Of a DNA stretch of 45,102 nt, positions 8,933 through 18,793 are shown in pieces (the stretch's first letter is position 1; each line of letters begins with the position of its first letter). The position numbers and the translations under genes were made by a program. Source of the stretch: a virus. The stretch spans positions 1-45,102 of IMG/VR virus record IMGVR_UViG_3300025617_000040. One strand, given 5' to 3'. A model generated the notes under the pieces. The model ran no database searches, was not told the origin of the DNA, and saw only the letters and a program-made list of their open reading frames with translations.

Positions 8933-10315
8933 TTATTTGTTGTATTTAGATCCTACTCCTCCTCCAGCTCCTTTATTAGAAGAAACGTAATTATCGTAGT
9001 TTGATAAATGGTAATTTTGTGCTTTATCACTTATATTTGAATTTCTTAAATATAACTGATATAAATCTTTAGGATTATTTATACTAGCGGAAATAGGTTG
9101 AGGTGGTCCTTGCTTTCTAGAATCGTATAAGAATATTTGTTGCGTTCTAGGGTGCTTTCTAATAAATTGATTTCTTGCTTGCTCGCTATCTTCAATCTCA
9201 TTGTTTTCAAGCCAACCTTCATAGTATTCACCTCTTGTTATATAGTTACCAGGTTTAGTTGGATCTATAGAATTAAGCTCTTGCACTATTGCCGATGTTT
9301 TCTGTTCTGTAGTGCCTCCTTTGAAGTTCGCTATTTGAGAAAAGTTAAGCCCTTGACTTGCAGTGTCTTGAGATAATTGGATGTCTTGTTGTAATGATCT
9401 AGTAAATCCACTGCCTGTGCCTTTTGGTTTTTTATCTTGAACACCTTGATTAGCGGCTTCAGTGAATGCTTGCATGTAGCCATCTAATACTTTTTGTTTT
9501 AACAAGTTTTGATTAGCGGGGTCAAATAACTTAGGATCTTTTAATCCTAATCCACCTTCTACAACAAAGTCATCAGTTGCTAAAGACATTAGTGTTTGTC
9601 TACCACCCTTTGTAATAGCGTTCTTTAATTTTTCACGAATCATATTAGCTCTTGCTCCAGTTAAAGGCGCTCCTGCGTTATATATTTTTTCGTTTAAAGA
9701 AAGTATAGTGTCAGCTGTTTTAAAGTCTTTTAAGAAAGGTTTTTGCATTTGAGAATAAGAATCATAATTACCTTTATCTTCATCCCAGAAATTTAAACTA
9801 CCGGAATCATCAATAGCAATATTCCCTTGATCTGTGTATATATTTGCAGCTTTATTTAAAGAGTCAATTTCATTTCCATCAGATAAAACACCATCGTTAA
9901 AATCTTTCAAATAATTAACCTTGTCTTCTTTATACGCATTAAGTTGTTTAGATAAGTTACCAAAAGCCATTTGCACCCCGTTCATTTGATCTCTTAATTC
10001 TAAGTATCTTGGATCAGATGGATCTTCTATTCTAGCTATTTCACTAGCAGCACTTGCATAAACATTTCTTTTATCCACAAGAAAAGAAGTAATTGATTTT
10101 TGTTGCTCAGCAGTTAATCCAGCTAAGTCTACGTTTGAGTTAAGACTATTTATATAAGAAGCAGTTTTTGAATTTATACTGTTCTTTTTAGCTTCGGCTT
10201 TTCTAGCCGCTATTTCATCTTGCCTTACTAATTGATCGGTTACATTTTGTATGTTACCTGGCATTTTGCTTCTTCCTACTAAAGCTGCTCCTTGTATTAA
10301 ATTTCTATCTGCCAT
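8933..10315 (-). CDS. Putative internal virion protein (460 aa)
   Basis: Start taken at 10315 (MADRNLIQGAA), one base after the upstream stop; the longer frame (to 10375) would overlap that gene by about 60 bases. The protein is hydrophilic, rich in Asn, Gln, Lys and Ala, mostly helical by composition, with no signal or membrane segment. The region AARKAEAKKNSINSKTAS could be a coiled coil. I recognise no domain. It sits between a 206-residue T7 gp14-like protein and the giant ejection protein, the place where podoviruses keep internal core/ejection proteins. That context is the basis for the call. Confidence 0.75.
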   Translation of the reverse strand: MADRNLIQGAALVGRSKMPGNIQNVTDQLVRQDEIAARKAEAKKNSINSKTASYINSLNSNVDLAGLTAEQQKSITSFLVDKRNVYASAASEIARIEDPSDPRYLELRDQMNGVQMAFGNLSKQLNAYKEDKVNYLKDFNDGVLSDGNEIDSLNKAANIYTDQGNIAIDDSGSLNFWDEDKGNYDSYSQMQKPFLKDFKTADTILSLNEKIYNAGAPLTGARANMIREKLKNAITKGGRQTLMSLATDDFVVEGGLGLKDPKLFDPANQNLLKQKVLDGYMQAFTEAANQGVQDKKPKGTGSGFTRSLQQDIQLSQDTASQGLNFSQIANFKGGTTEQKTSAIVQELNSIDPTKPGNYITRGEYYEGWLENNEIEDSEQARNQFIRKHPRTQQIFLYDSRKQGPPQPISASINNPKDLYQLYLRNSNISDKAQNYHLSNYDNYVSSNKGAGGGVGSKYNK

Positions 10316-10316
10316 A

Positions 10317-10937
10317 TTATTGTTCTGTAATTTTATCGATTGCCTTATTAAAGCCTCCAATACCACCTTCTGCAAATGCCCCTACAGTGGAGGTTATACC
10401 ACCAATTAATTGATTCTGAGCTTGCTGTCTTGCTTGATTAGCCGCTCCTAATCTTTGTTGAGACATTCCTAGTAGCGTACTTACTTTTTCGTTTTCAGCT
10501 GCTCTTGAATCTAATTCACCTTCGGCTTCTGCTACCTGCAATTTAGATGCTTGTCCTCTTTCAGCCATTTGATTTGCCTGCTCTTGTTGGCCTATACTAA
10601 TTGATGCTGCTTGATTGTTATTTGCTTGTTGGTTTGCTAATGATTGAGCTAAAGCTGCGATACCACTACCACCTGCAGCACCTTGTAAAGAATTCAAAGT
10701 ATTACTTAAACCTTGTTGGTTTTGTTGCGCTTGAAAGTCAGCTGCTTGTGTGTTAACAGTTAGATCTTCCATGGTATTTTCCATGTTAGCATATACGTTA
10801 GACGTATCTAAGTTTTCAAACTGAGCTTTACGAAAGTCCATTTCTTGTTGAGCTTGCCTCTGCTCTCTTCTTCTTGCTCCTCCTCCGATTAAACTTTGAG
10901 TAACATTAGCTAAGCCTCCTACTATTTTGCCTATCAT
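10317..10937 (-). CDS. Putative internal virion/ejection protein (206 aa, T7 gp14-like in character)
   Basis: Begins with a hydrophobic, glycine-rich helix (IGKIVGGLANVTQSLIGG), then a long Gln/Ala-rich helical body (RREQRQAQQEMDFRKAQ, LAQSLANQQANNNQ), and ends with a second Gly-rich hydrophobic stretch (LIGGITSTVGAFAEGGIGG). This composition and layout are typical of small ejection proteins that enter the cell envelope with the DNA. It is first of three consecutive candidate internal proteins and follows the tail genes. No sequence-level homology is claimed. Confidence 0.75.
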   Translation of the reverse strand: MIGKIVGGLANVTQSLIGGGARRREQRQAQQEMDFRKAQFENLDTSNVYANMENTMEDLTVNTQAADFQAQQNQQGLSNTLNSLQGAAGGSGIAALAQSLANQQANNNQAASISIGQQEQANQMAERGQASKLQVAEAEGELDSRAAENEKVSTLLGMSQQRLGAANQARQQAQNQLIGGITSTVGAFAEGGIGGFNKAIDKITEQ

Positions 10938-10981
10938 TATATTATGTTTTATATATTATTATTACACTTTAGCTATGAATC

Positions 10982-11326
10982 TTAACTACTTATAAAAGTG
11001 TTAGAGCTCACGGCAAAAAGTTCCTTTTTAGATGTTGAATCTATTTCCATATCTACTTCAGCATAATAACCGGCTAAACCAGAAGTGTTAGTTTCAGGTG
11101 ACTTAGCAAAAAAGATAAAATCATTATCACTAGGTCTTTTAGCATTATTAGGTATATAACAAGTTACTGATGTATTAGTTTTGCTTATGCAAGGACCTAA
11201 TTTATATACGTTATCTAAAGAATCTTGAAAGTATACAATATCTGCACCTGCATAATTAGGAGCATCATTGTTCGCTTGTATAGATACGTTTATTTTATTA
11301 TTAAAGTTTAATGTTATTGTTGCCAT
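10982..11326 (-). CDS. Small beta-rich virion-associated protein, unknown function
   Basis: A 114-residue, beta-strand-rich protein (MATITLNFNNKINVSIQAN). It has two cysteines (CISKTNTSVTCYIP) that could pair and a Ser/Thr-rich end, with no signal or membrane part. It lies 12 bases after the 567-residue beta-rich protein and before the internal virion proteins, so a tail accessory or structural role is likely. I do not recognise the family. Confidence 0.7.
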   Translation of the reverse strand: MATITLNFNNKINVSIQANNDAPNYAGADIVYFQDSLDNVYKLGPCISKTNTSVTCYIPNNAKRPSDNDFIFFAKSPETNTSGLAGYYAEVDMEIDSTSKKELFAVSSNTFISS

Positions 11327-11338
11327 ATTTATTTATTA

Positions 11339-13042
11339 TTAAAGTTCTCCTACAAATAGTACACCTACGCTAATATCACAAACGTCACTAGCTTCAATAG
11401 CTCCGCTGTCTGCTTGGAAGAAAACTGAAAACTGCAATTCTACAGACCCGTTGTATAAATCCGTAACCGAGTTAGGTGGTCCATCTTCTCCAGCAGATGT
11501 TCCTACTCTTATAATTATATCTGCAGGGCTTATATTAGAAGTTACGTTTATTCCGTAGTCTCCTGTGTCTGTTCCACCACCAGGTCCTCCGATATTTTTA
11601 TCACATGTAACCGTGAAATTTTTCTTATTAGGTAAAGTAGACCCTACCGGTAATGTAAGTGTAGTCCCTGAAACTAGCGTAAGGTTTCTTATAGGTAAAT
11701 ATGTTACGGTAATAGGTATTGTAGAAACTGCAGCGGTTGATATATAATTGTCTATATCAAAAACTGAAGTAACATCCGATGTTCCTACAGTGTCTACTGA
11801 CCCAATAAACAACGCACTAATTTCAGTGGCAGACTCCGATAAGAATATTAAACTATCTATGTCTATAAATGTTCCTCCGTTTGTTAACGGATCGTTGTTT
11901 GTAAAATCCTCTATATTTCCAAATATGTCTATAATATTTAAAGTACTTGTAGATGTTATTGTAAATGTATTAATAAGATTACCTGCTGTATCTGATGTCA
12001 CCACTGTTGATGCTGGTAATGTAACACTTACAGGAGATGATATATTTATAGTACTATCCGCAGTTTGTAAATCTACTGTTATAGTTTTATCACTTACTTG
12101 AGTTATTGTAAATGTATGAGGTTGTTCACCAGATCCTCCAAAATTGGTAGATACTTGAGTACCAGTTAAAACGAAATCATATGAATCATCGCTAGACACA
12201 GCTGGAAAGGATATTATAAAAGTATAATTACCAGAAGCTGGTATTGTTATATTAGTTAAACTAAATATAGAATCACTATTATCATTTGTAACAGCTAAAC
12301 TAAAAGTAGCACCAGGTGTTCCAAAAACTGTCATAGTTCTAATACCTCCTACTAAATCTATATTGTTAGTCAACAAGTTATACGAAGTTATACCTGCAGT
12401 TTCCGTAAAATACTCTTCAGCAGCAGCACTAAATTCTATAGTATCACCTGAAACATTACTATTTGAAAAAGTAAAGTCAACAGTAAATATTGAAGCTGTT
12501 ATTCTATTTTCTCCATCTAATGTATCTTGCCTTGTTATATTATATTGACTTGAGTTATTCGATGTTAATACATAGCTTGGCGCTTCAGGGAAATAATAAC
12601 CACTATCAGCTGTAAACATTTTCATAAATACAGTTTCTACAGATCCGTTATTACCAGAGTCTGTGTATGGTATGTTTGTTTCAGAAGCGGGTGAAGCATT
12701 AGATACTGTAGATGAATATGTTCCACTTAAAGCATATGTAATAAGATCTGCATCTCCATCTATGTCTATAGTTATTGTAGTATCTCCAGACGGCATTACA
12801 TAAGCGTCATCTAAATCTACGTCTACAATAACTGTGTTACCTATAATTCCAGCAGCTGAGCTGTCAGATAGCGCTATTGAATTTATACCGCTAACAACTC
12901 CAGTGTTATTTGTGAAATTACTAGCTGAAACAACATAGCCTGGATTTGGTGAAATTACTAATTGTGCATTTTCACTTCCTATAGCATCTCCTCCTGTTTT
13001 TGATAAACTAGAGGAGTTAATAGTACAATTTGTTAAAGCCAT
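11339..13042 (-). CDS. Beta-rich repetitive structural protein (567 aa)
   Basis: A 567-residue Ser/Thr/Asp/Val-rich protein made of alternating strands (ITVDLQTADSTINISSP, TTITIDIDGDA, LTLPVGSTLPNKKNFTV), suggesting several stacked Ig-like or beta-sandwich domains of about 90-100 residues. Cysteines are few and there is no signal peptide. It starts two bases after the 1344-residue tail protein and fits a tail-surface or adhesin role. I could not name a domain; a BACON-type or Ig-like fold search would settle it. Confidence 0.75.
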   Translation of the reverse strand: MALTNCTINSSSLSKTGGDAIGSENAQLVISPNPGYVVSASNFTNNTGVVSGINSIALSDSSAAGIIGNTVIVDVDLDDAYVMPSGDTTITIDIDGDADLITYALSGTYSSTVSNASPASETNIPYTDSGNNGSVETVFMKMFTADSGYYFPEAPSYVLTSNNSSQYNITRQDTLDGENRITASIFTVDFTFSNSNVSGDTIEFSAAAEEYFTETAGITSYNLLTNNIDLVGGIRTMTVFGTPGATFSLAVTNDNSDSIFSLTNITIPASGNYTFIISFPAVSSDDSYDFVLTGTQVSTNFGGSGEQPHTFTITQVSDKTITVDLQTADSTINISSPVSVTLPASTVVTSDTAGNLINTFTITSTSTLNIIDIFGNIEDFTNNDPLTNGGTFIDIDSLIFLSESATEISALFIGSVDTVGTSDVTSVFDIDNYISTAAVSTIPITVTYLPIRNLTLVSGTTLTLPVGSTLPNKKNFTVTCDKNIGGPGGGTDTGDYGINVTSNISPADIIIRVGTSAGEDGPPNSVTDLYNGSVELQFSVFFQADSGAIEASDVCDISVGVLFVGEL

Positions 13043-13043
13043 A

Positions 13044-16000
13044 TTAATCGTTGTTTTCTTGTATTGTTAAAGTAAATTCTGTAGTAGAGGTATCTCCTGT
13101 TGAGTTAGCTAATGAACCAATACCTTGAGTAGAAAATTCAGAAGAATCTAATGAACCTGTTTGATTATCATTATCCCAACTATTCTCGTTACCTTTTATA
13201 AAGTTATAGTATATGCCCTCTTTAGCTATAAAGCTAGGTACTTTACCATCTTGCATATCTGTTTTTATATTAGCACATGACCAATCTTTACTTCCTTCGT
13301 ATGCTAACGTTTTAAAGTTCTTAATATTAGATCTAGCTTCATTAAATATTAATTTAACGGTAGATTTATATTGTGTACCATAAAAGTTATTTCTAGTATC
13401 ATTATTGTGTGACCATATTTGGCTTCCTTTAAACGTGTAAAACACATTGTTTAATGATACACCACTTTCTGGTATAAATGACTTTCTAGTAGGCCAACCT
13501 CTTAATCCATGTTTATATGAAACAGTTTCATCACTAAATGAAATATTATAACAATTTGAATAGTCATCATAGCTACCTATAATAACAGATTCTTGTGCTA
13601 GCTTATCAGAGAAGTAGTCAGACATACCTTGAGAAGATATTTCTTCTAATCCATCTGTAGATAACCTTAATACAACACCTCTGTTTTTATCTGTAAAAAA
13701 TACTCTAAATCCGTATTGTGCAAAGCTTTCTGGATTTTTAGATATACCATATTCTCCGGCATAAGCAATAGCTTGACCTAAAACATTGGTATTAGAAGTA
13801 ACGTTAGCGTTACCATCAGCGTTAAATAATGCATCTTTATTAGCAAGTACTTTTAAAACTTTGTCTTCACATAAAGTAATTAAATCAGTATTTCTCGCAT
13901 GAAGCTTTTGTATTGACCCATATGCAGGATTTAAATCTTTAGTTATAGGTAATGCTTGAATAAACTGGTTTAGTCTATTTATACCTGACGTAGAATTAAA
14001 TATCTGAGAAAATATAAAACCGCTTTCTCTTCTTTCTTCAGCATAAGGCTCATCTAATACTGCAGATACCTTAACACCTTTACCAATTCTAGTAGCATTA
14101 AAATCATCTCTAATACGATCAGATTCAACACCATTCCCGAATGAATAGCAATTGAACCAGTCTAATGTTTTAGTTGTGTTTAAATTGTTTACGTGTATAG
14201 CATCTGAAGCTTCGTAGTAAATATCTAATTCGATGTTCTCTTTAGGCTCAGTTTCAAATATTGCAGGGTTCTTGGAAGATAATATATTGTTATCATCAGA
14301 TATTAACTCTTCAACAATTTCTACACCTGTTACTGTACCAAAACCACTTTCAAATTTTCTATCTAATGTACATCTTACTTGTTTCCTAGAGTTACTAGCT
14401 AATCTTCTTGTACCTCCAATACCTGTCCATCCTCTTCTGTGATATTCTACTGTAGAGTCTGTAATTGTATATACTTCACTTTTGTTTCCATTAGCATCAG
14501 TAAATCTAACTAAAGTATTAAAATTCGATAAATGATCATCTATTATAGGATGCGTTGCGCTACCTGTAGATATTGGTGAATCTCCTCCACCACTATATCC
14601 AGCCCATCCAATACCAAACCAGTTTGACTGCGCTATTGGTTTTCTTATATCGTTAATCCAATTGTTAGAGTAAGGAGCTTTTGTATCTGTAAAACCAAAT
14701 CCTTGAGTTCCATCTCCAGGACCAGTATTAGCTATAGTGTTAGGAATATCAGCACTGTCTAATATACCGTATCTTGTTTCAGCAGATGAAAATGTTTTAA
14801 TAATGTTATTGTTAAAATGAACATCTCTATTTATTTTAACAAAGAATCTACCTATAAATTCGGGCTTGTTATCAACAACTTTTTCTTTTACAAAAATTTC
14901 AAACGTACTACCTTGCACTATAGAATCTAAAAAGCTTTCTTCAAGAGGCTCTTTTATGGTAACTCTGTATACATCGTCTGTGCCTGTAGGTCCTCCTGAT
15001 GTTATTTCATAGTTTCTTGTAACGTTACCTCCTGATTTTATACTTATTAAGTTTCCTGACTTAAAATCATTTCTAAAATTAGGATTACTATCGAAAGTAG
15101 GTCCGTCAAATTCAAACGTAAGTTGATCTACACCTGGAATAGAAGCCGCTCTAGCTTCTACATCAGCACTGGATATTGTTTTAATGCTTTCTTTTATATA
15201 TAAAGGAGCTTCGTTAGATATATCTAAAACCTTGTATTTAGTATCAGAAGTTACAGCGTCATCACTATTGTGCTTCTTTTTTAAAAATAAATATGTATCT
15301 TCTTGTACTTTGTTTCTTTCAGAAGAAGGAAAAGAAAGCCAAACGTTACCATCTTCAGCTAAGTAAAATCTGTCTAAAGCTAAATTATAATATTCATTCG
15401 ATGTTTCTTTTATAAAATATTTAAAGTGTGTTGCAAAACTTGGTGCTGATAGAAGATTTATTTTAGCAGTTAGTGCATTTTTTTTATTTGCAAATGAACC
15501 ATCTAGTATTAAAGAGGAGTTAGGGCTTGTGAATACAGGTGTTTCTCTACCGTATTCATCTTTCCAAACTACACCTAATTGATATGTTCTTTTTGTTTTT
15601 ATAGACTCTTCTGGAGAACCAGGAGATGTATGAGGTAAACTACTAAAGCTAAATTCCAGATTTAAAGTTTCGTCTACATTAAAGTTCTGTATGTAGTTAC
15701 CGTATACTATTCTATTACCAACGCTTTCTTGAGCTTTTGCTCTTAAAGGCACGTTATCCCAAGGCCTTAATATTTGGTTAGCCTCTATAACTTTATGAAT
15801 AAGTTCAGATTCAATCACTATCTCAGGGCTATCTAAAGGAACAGTATCAACACTATAAACTAGATTGTTGTTTGTTTCCTTATATAAAACCTCAATTTCA
15901 ATAACGTCAGCTGGAGGCACTTCTAATCCATGTACTCTTACGTACCTTAAATTGTTAACCATTCCAGCATTATGCCCGTCTGAAGATTTATATTCAAAAT

Positions 16001-17078
16001 TACCTGGAATAAAAACAGCTTGTGTAAATGGAGAAAATGTGGAGTATTGTCCGTCATTGTATTTCCATCTATATGCGAATCTTGGAAACTTATATTCAAA
16101 CATTGCCCCATCTTCTTCTAAAACAACTTCCCATGTTAACGACTCATTCGGCAAGTCCGAAGGTATCGCTAATATAGTCGCTGTTATATTTGAAAATTGA
16201 ATAGTACCAGAAGCTATCTGTAATACAACTTCAAATTCGTTTATGCTATTATCAGCATCTGCATATTCTGTTTTAAAAGAAAGTATATCGCCTACTTGGT
16301 AATTAGGCGGTTGGCTAAAAGAAACACTAACTGTGCTGCCGGAGGGTATGGATTGAAAATCAGGACCTCCATCTATCAGTTCTGTGAAGTTTTTAAATAC
16401 AGACAATGTATTTATACCTGTTCCAGTTCCGGATCTCTTAGAGTCCTTCTTTTCAATTGATGGAGCAGTTAATGGAGACTTTTTAATAACAGTTGTATCT
16501 GCTTCTATGAAATCTCTACCATATATTTCTGTATGGTTAGCAAATCCGTTTGTAGATGCAGCTGAAGCTTCTCTAAATCTTTTTATGTTGATGCATTTAG
16601 GTTCGCTGTTATCATCTGTAAAGAATAATAAATCTTCTATGATATTAATACCAGTTATTAATTTATCTTTTGAAAAATTTAAAACGTTATTCTTATCAAC
16701 TATAATAGGATTTACAACATTGATGCTTTGGTTATATTCTATAATTGCGTCTACAGTGTCTGAAGTTACAAACCAGTATATACATTCTGTTTTATCAAAC
16801 CTAATTGATCCAATAGTTTTTGACTCGGGTGGTAATCCAAATATATCAAAACCACTTACTTGGTTGTTGTATTCCGTATATACTTGTGTATCAGCGTTAT
16901 AAGCTCTGTTTATGATAGCTTTATTACCTAATATATTTTCTATAGCACCAACATCTCCATCTTCTGAGCTAGATACTTGTATATTCAAAGCATCTCTATA
17001 CTCTCCGTTAGGAAGTAACCTTTCGTCAAGGTCCTTGTTCATTTTACCTGACGTAAATAACCTTTTCAATTCTGGCAT
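13044..17078 (-). CDS. Large tail tube/nozzle structural protein
   Basis: A 1344-residue protein starting MPELKRLFTSGKMNKDLDE, then RLLPNGEYRDALNIQVSSSE. This N-terminus is conserved, as I remember it, in tail-stabilisation/nozzle proteins of marine and crAss-like podoviruses, similar in role to T7 gp12. The rest is beta-rich with repeated Asp/Asn/Gly turns (NFVIYK-like patterns are absent, FRVFFTDKNRGVVLRLS is typical), as in propeller or barrel tail proteins. There is no signal or membrane segment. It follows the two connector genes by four bases, the usual head-to-tail order. Tail role is well supported by context; the exact counterpart (tube, nozzle or hub) is not settled. Confidence 0.8.
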   Translation of the reverse strand: MPELKRLFTSGKMNKDLDERLLPNGEYRDALNIQVSSSEDGDVGAIENILGNKAIINRAYNADTQVYTEYNNQVSGFDIFGLPPESKTIGSIRFDKTECIYWFVTSDTVDAIIEYNQSINVVNPIIVDKNNVLNFSKDKLITGINIIEDLLFFTDDNSEPKCINIKRFREASAASTNGFANHTEIYGRDFIEADTTVIKKSPLTAPSIEKKDSKRSGTGTGINTLSVFKNFTELIDGGPDFQSIPSGSTVSVSFSQPPNYQVGDILSFKTEYADADNSINEFEVVLQIASGTIQFSNITATILAIPSDLPNESLTWEVVLEEDGAMFEYKFPRFAYRWKYNDGQYSTFSPFTQAVFIPGNFEYKSSDGHNAGMVNNLRYVRVHGLEVPPADVIEIEVLYKETNNNLVYSVDTVPLDSPEIVIESELIHKVIEANQILRPWDNVPLRAKAQESVGNRIVYGNYIQNFNVDETLNLEFSFSSLPHTSPGSPEESIKTKRTYQLGVVWKDEYGRETPVFTSPNSSLILDGSFANKKNALTAKINLLSAPSFATHFKYFIKETSNEYYNLALDRFYLAEDGNVWLSFPSSERNKVQEDTYLFLKKKHNSDDAVTSDTKYKVLDISNEAPLYIKESIKTISSADVEARAASIPGVDQLTFEFDGPTFDSNPNFRNDFKSGNLISIKSGGNVTRNYEITSGGPTGTDDVYRVTIKEPLEESFLDSIVQGSTFEIFVKEKVVDNKPEFIGRFFVKINRDVHFNNNIIKTFSSAETRYGILDSADIPNTIANTGPGDGTQGFGFTDTKAPYSNNWINDIRKPIAQSNWFGIGWAGYSGGGDSPISTGSATHPIIDDHLSNFNTLVRFTDANGNKSEVYTITDSTVEYHRRGWTGIGGTRRLASNSRKQVRCTLDRKFESGFGTVTGVEIVEELISDDNNILSSKNPAIFETEPKENIELDIYYEASDAIHVNNLNTTKTLDWFNCYSFGNGVESDRIRDDFNATRIGKGVKVSAVLDEPYAEERRESGFIFSQIFNSTSGINRLNQFIQALPITKDLNPAYGSIQKLHARNTDLITLCEDKVLKVLANKDALFNADGNANVTSNTNVLGQAIAYAGEYGISKNPESFAQYGFRVFFTDKNRGVVLRLSTDGLEEISSQGMSDYFSDKLAQESVIIGSYDDYSNCYNISFSDETVSYKHGLRGWPTRKSFIPESGVSLNNVFYTFKGSQIWSHNNDTRNNFYGTQYKSTVKLIFNEARSNIKNFKTLAYEGSKDWSCANIKTDMQDGKVPSFIAKEGIYYNFIKGNENSWDNDNQTGSLDSSEFSTQGIGSLANSTGDTSTTEFTLTIQENND

Positions 17079-17081
17079 ACT

Positions 17082-17993
17082 CTAATGTTTTATTTGCTTA
17101 GATTTGTTTCGCATTACTTGCGCAATCTCTTCAATTTTAATATTTGATAATCTTATTTTTGCATTTCTTCTTGCAGCAGCGGCTTCTCTTTTAAATCTAG
17201 ATACGATGTACTCTTGTGTATTTGCTCTAGTAGCTAAAATAGCGTGAGCAATATATTTGTAAATAGCTTCTTCTGCAAATTTATGCACAACCATTTCTTC
17301 GTCAGTACCTAAACCGTCTGAAATATATTTTAACGTAACGATTCTATTAACCATAGAAGAGTCAAAATATATAATGCCTTGCAAAGGATCTATATAAAAT
17401 ACACCATTAATCTGTGAATGTTCCGGGTTTAATCCATACCTTCTTCCAAACGTTGCCTCATTAAGCAAATCCCCATTATTTATATTTTTTATATAATCTT
17501 TACTATGACTTTCAGATGATTGAAATTTTTTTCTAGTTTCAGATTCATCAGCGGTTAGTATCTCTCCGTTTTGTTCGTCAAATAAATACTCCAGGTTATT
17601 GTCTTGAAGTATCGGCAATGGATTACTAGTCTTACTTGCCGGGTATATAATTCTTTCTATACCGCTTTGATCAGTCCAAGTTAGCTTAACGTAGTTAACG
17701 TAGTCCTTAGGTAATATAAAGCTTAAATTTGGTCCAATTTCAATTTCTTGAGACTTCATTGAAGGTAATAAATCAAAACTAAACTCTTGCAATGCTCTTT
17801 GTGCATGAAATGCTACATCAGTACGTTTTGCTTTTGATATTATTTTTTCTTCACCTACGTAAGATATTATGAAGTTATTGACTATATCTTTTAGGCTAGT
17901 AAATTGATAGTTCCCGTAATTTTCATCAAGACTATTCCAATTTCCATCTGGGCCTAAATAATATTGTTCATCTGTTTTATTTATTAAACCCAT
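17082..17993 (-). CDS. Head-tail connector / ring protein 2
   Basis: A 303-residue protein with the N-terminal block QYYLGPDGNW then YQFTSLKDIVNNFIISYVGE, followed by KRTDVAFHAQRALQEFSFD and LPKDYVNYVKLTWTD. I recall this block as strongly conserved in crAss-like and related podoviruses, where it forms a ring below the portal. Its C-terminus is a basic helix (FKREAAAARRNAKIRLSN). It lies between the other connector and the tail nozzle protein with three- to four-base gaps. The connector role is inferred from family memory plus gene order. Confidence 0.8.
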   Translation of the reverse strand: MGLINKTDEQYYLGPDGNWNSLDENYGNYQFTSLKDIVNNFIISYVGEEKIISKAKRTDVAFHAQRALQEFSFDLLPSMKSQEIEIGPNLSFILPKDYVNYVKLTWTDQSGIERIIYPASKTSNPLPILQDNNLEYLFDEQNGEILTADESETRKKFQSSESHSKDYIKNINNGDLLNEATFGRRYGLNPEHSQINGVFYIDPLQGIIYFDSSMVNRIVTLKYISDGLGTDEEMVVHKFAEEAIYKYIAHAILATRANTQEYIVSRFKREAAAARRNAKIRLSNIKIEEIAQVMRNKSKQIKH

Positions 17994-17996
17994 ACG

Positions 17997-18731
17997 TTAT
18001 GATTTTTGTTGTTGTACTTTTTGATTGTCTTCTTTGTCAAATACTTGGTAAACATCCAAGTTTCTTGTAGATATTCCAGCTAGCTCTAATATTTTAAACA
18101 CTAATTCTACTTCTTCTGATTTATGCAGTTCAAAATTAACGGAGTTAGATGCATCGTATAAAGCTTCACCTAATACTGTACGGTAAGCCCAAGACACTTC
18201 TGCTGGGTTTTTAATATATTGTATATCTATTTTGTTTATATCTGTTATTTCGCTATCTCCATAAACTTTTATACCTTGAGATGTAGATATAAATATAGGT
18301 CTAATGTTTTTTGGTTTTGTTAGGGGAGATGAATTTATGTATAAAAATTCATTAGCGTTAATTCTTTCAGCTTCGATGCTTTCTGTAGATGTAACCCCGA
18401 ATGCATCTGTTGTTTGATTTTTATATACAACAGAACCTAGTCGATACAAATCGCTAGGTAAAGAAAAATAAGATCCACTTCTAGAAACAAGTGGTCCTAT
18501 AGTTTCAAATATATTTATTTTTTCATTTAGTAAGGTAAGCATATCTGAATACTCTGTACTGTTACCAGATATTCTTCCAAACTGGTTTATGTCATAGAAG
18601 TATTGTTCAAATAAATCCTGTTGTGCTTGATTAGCAAACAAATTAAATTCTTGTGGCGTTAAATAGCCTCTTTGTTCTTTATTAAGTATACCAAGTACTC
18701 TTTGGTAAACTGTATCTATGCTTACACTCAT
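17997..18731 (-). CDS. Head-tail connector / ring protein 1 (adaptor-like)
   Basis: A 244-residue protein beginning with helices VYQRVLGILNKEQRGYLTP and EFNLFANQAQQDLFEQY, a pattern shared with adaptor/connector proteins of crAss-like phages. Then come beta strands (SYFSLPSDLYRLGSVVY) and a hydrophilic Gln/Lys-rich end. It is downstream of the capsid genes and immediately before the second connector. The adaptor function is inferred from this order and the remembered family. Confidence 0.8.
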   Translation of the reverse strand: MSVSIDTVYQRVLGILNKEQRGYLTPQEFNLFANQAQQDLFEQYFYDINQFGRISGNSTEYSDMLTLLNEKINIFETIGPLVSRSGSYFSLPSDLYRLGSVVYKNQTTDAFGVTSTESIEAERINANEFLYINSSPLTKPKNIRPIFISTSQGIKVYGDSEITDINKIDIQYIKNPAEVSWAYRTVLGEALYDASNSVNFELHKSEEVELVFKILELAGISTRNLDVYQVFDKEDNQKVQQQKS

Positions 18732-18793
18732 ATTTTTTATTATTTATAATAGTTGAGCCACGATTACAGCAGCTCAACCACTATAATGTAACT

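Noticed and set aside
16384-16902. Plus-strand open frame of 172 codons inside the large tail protein gene
   Set aside because: It lies antisense within a continuous, well-supported leftward gene, has no leader or motif, and its composition is that of a shadow frame. Other plus-strand frames between 700 and 43100 were rejected for the same reason.
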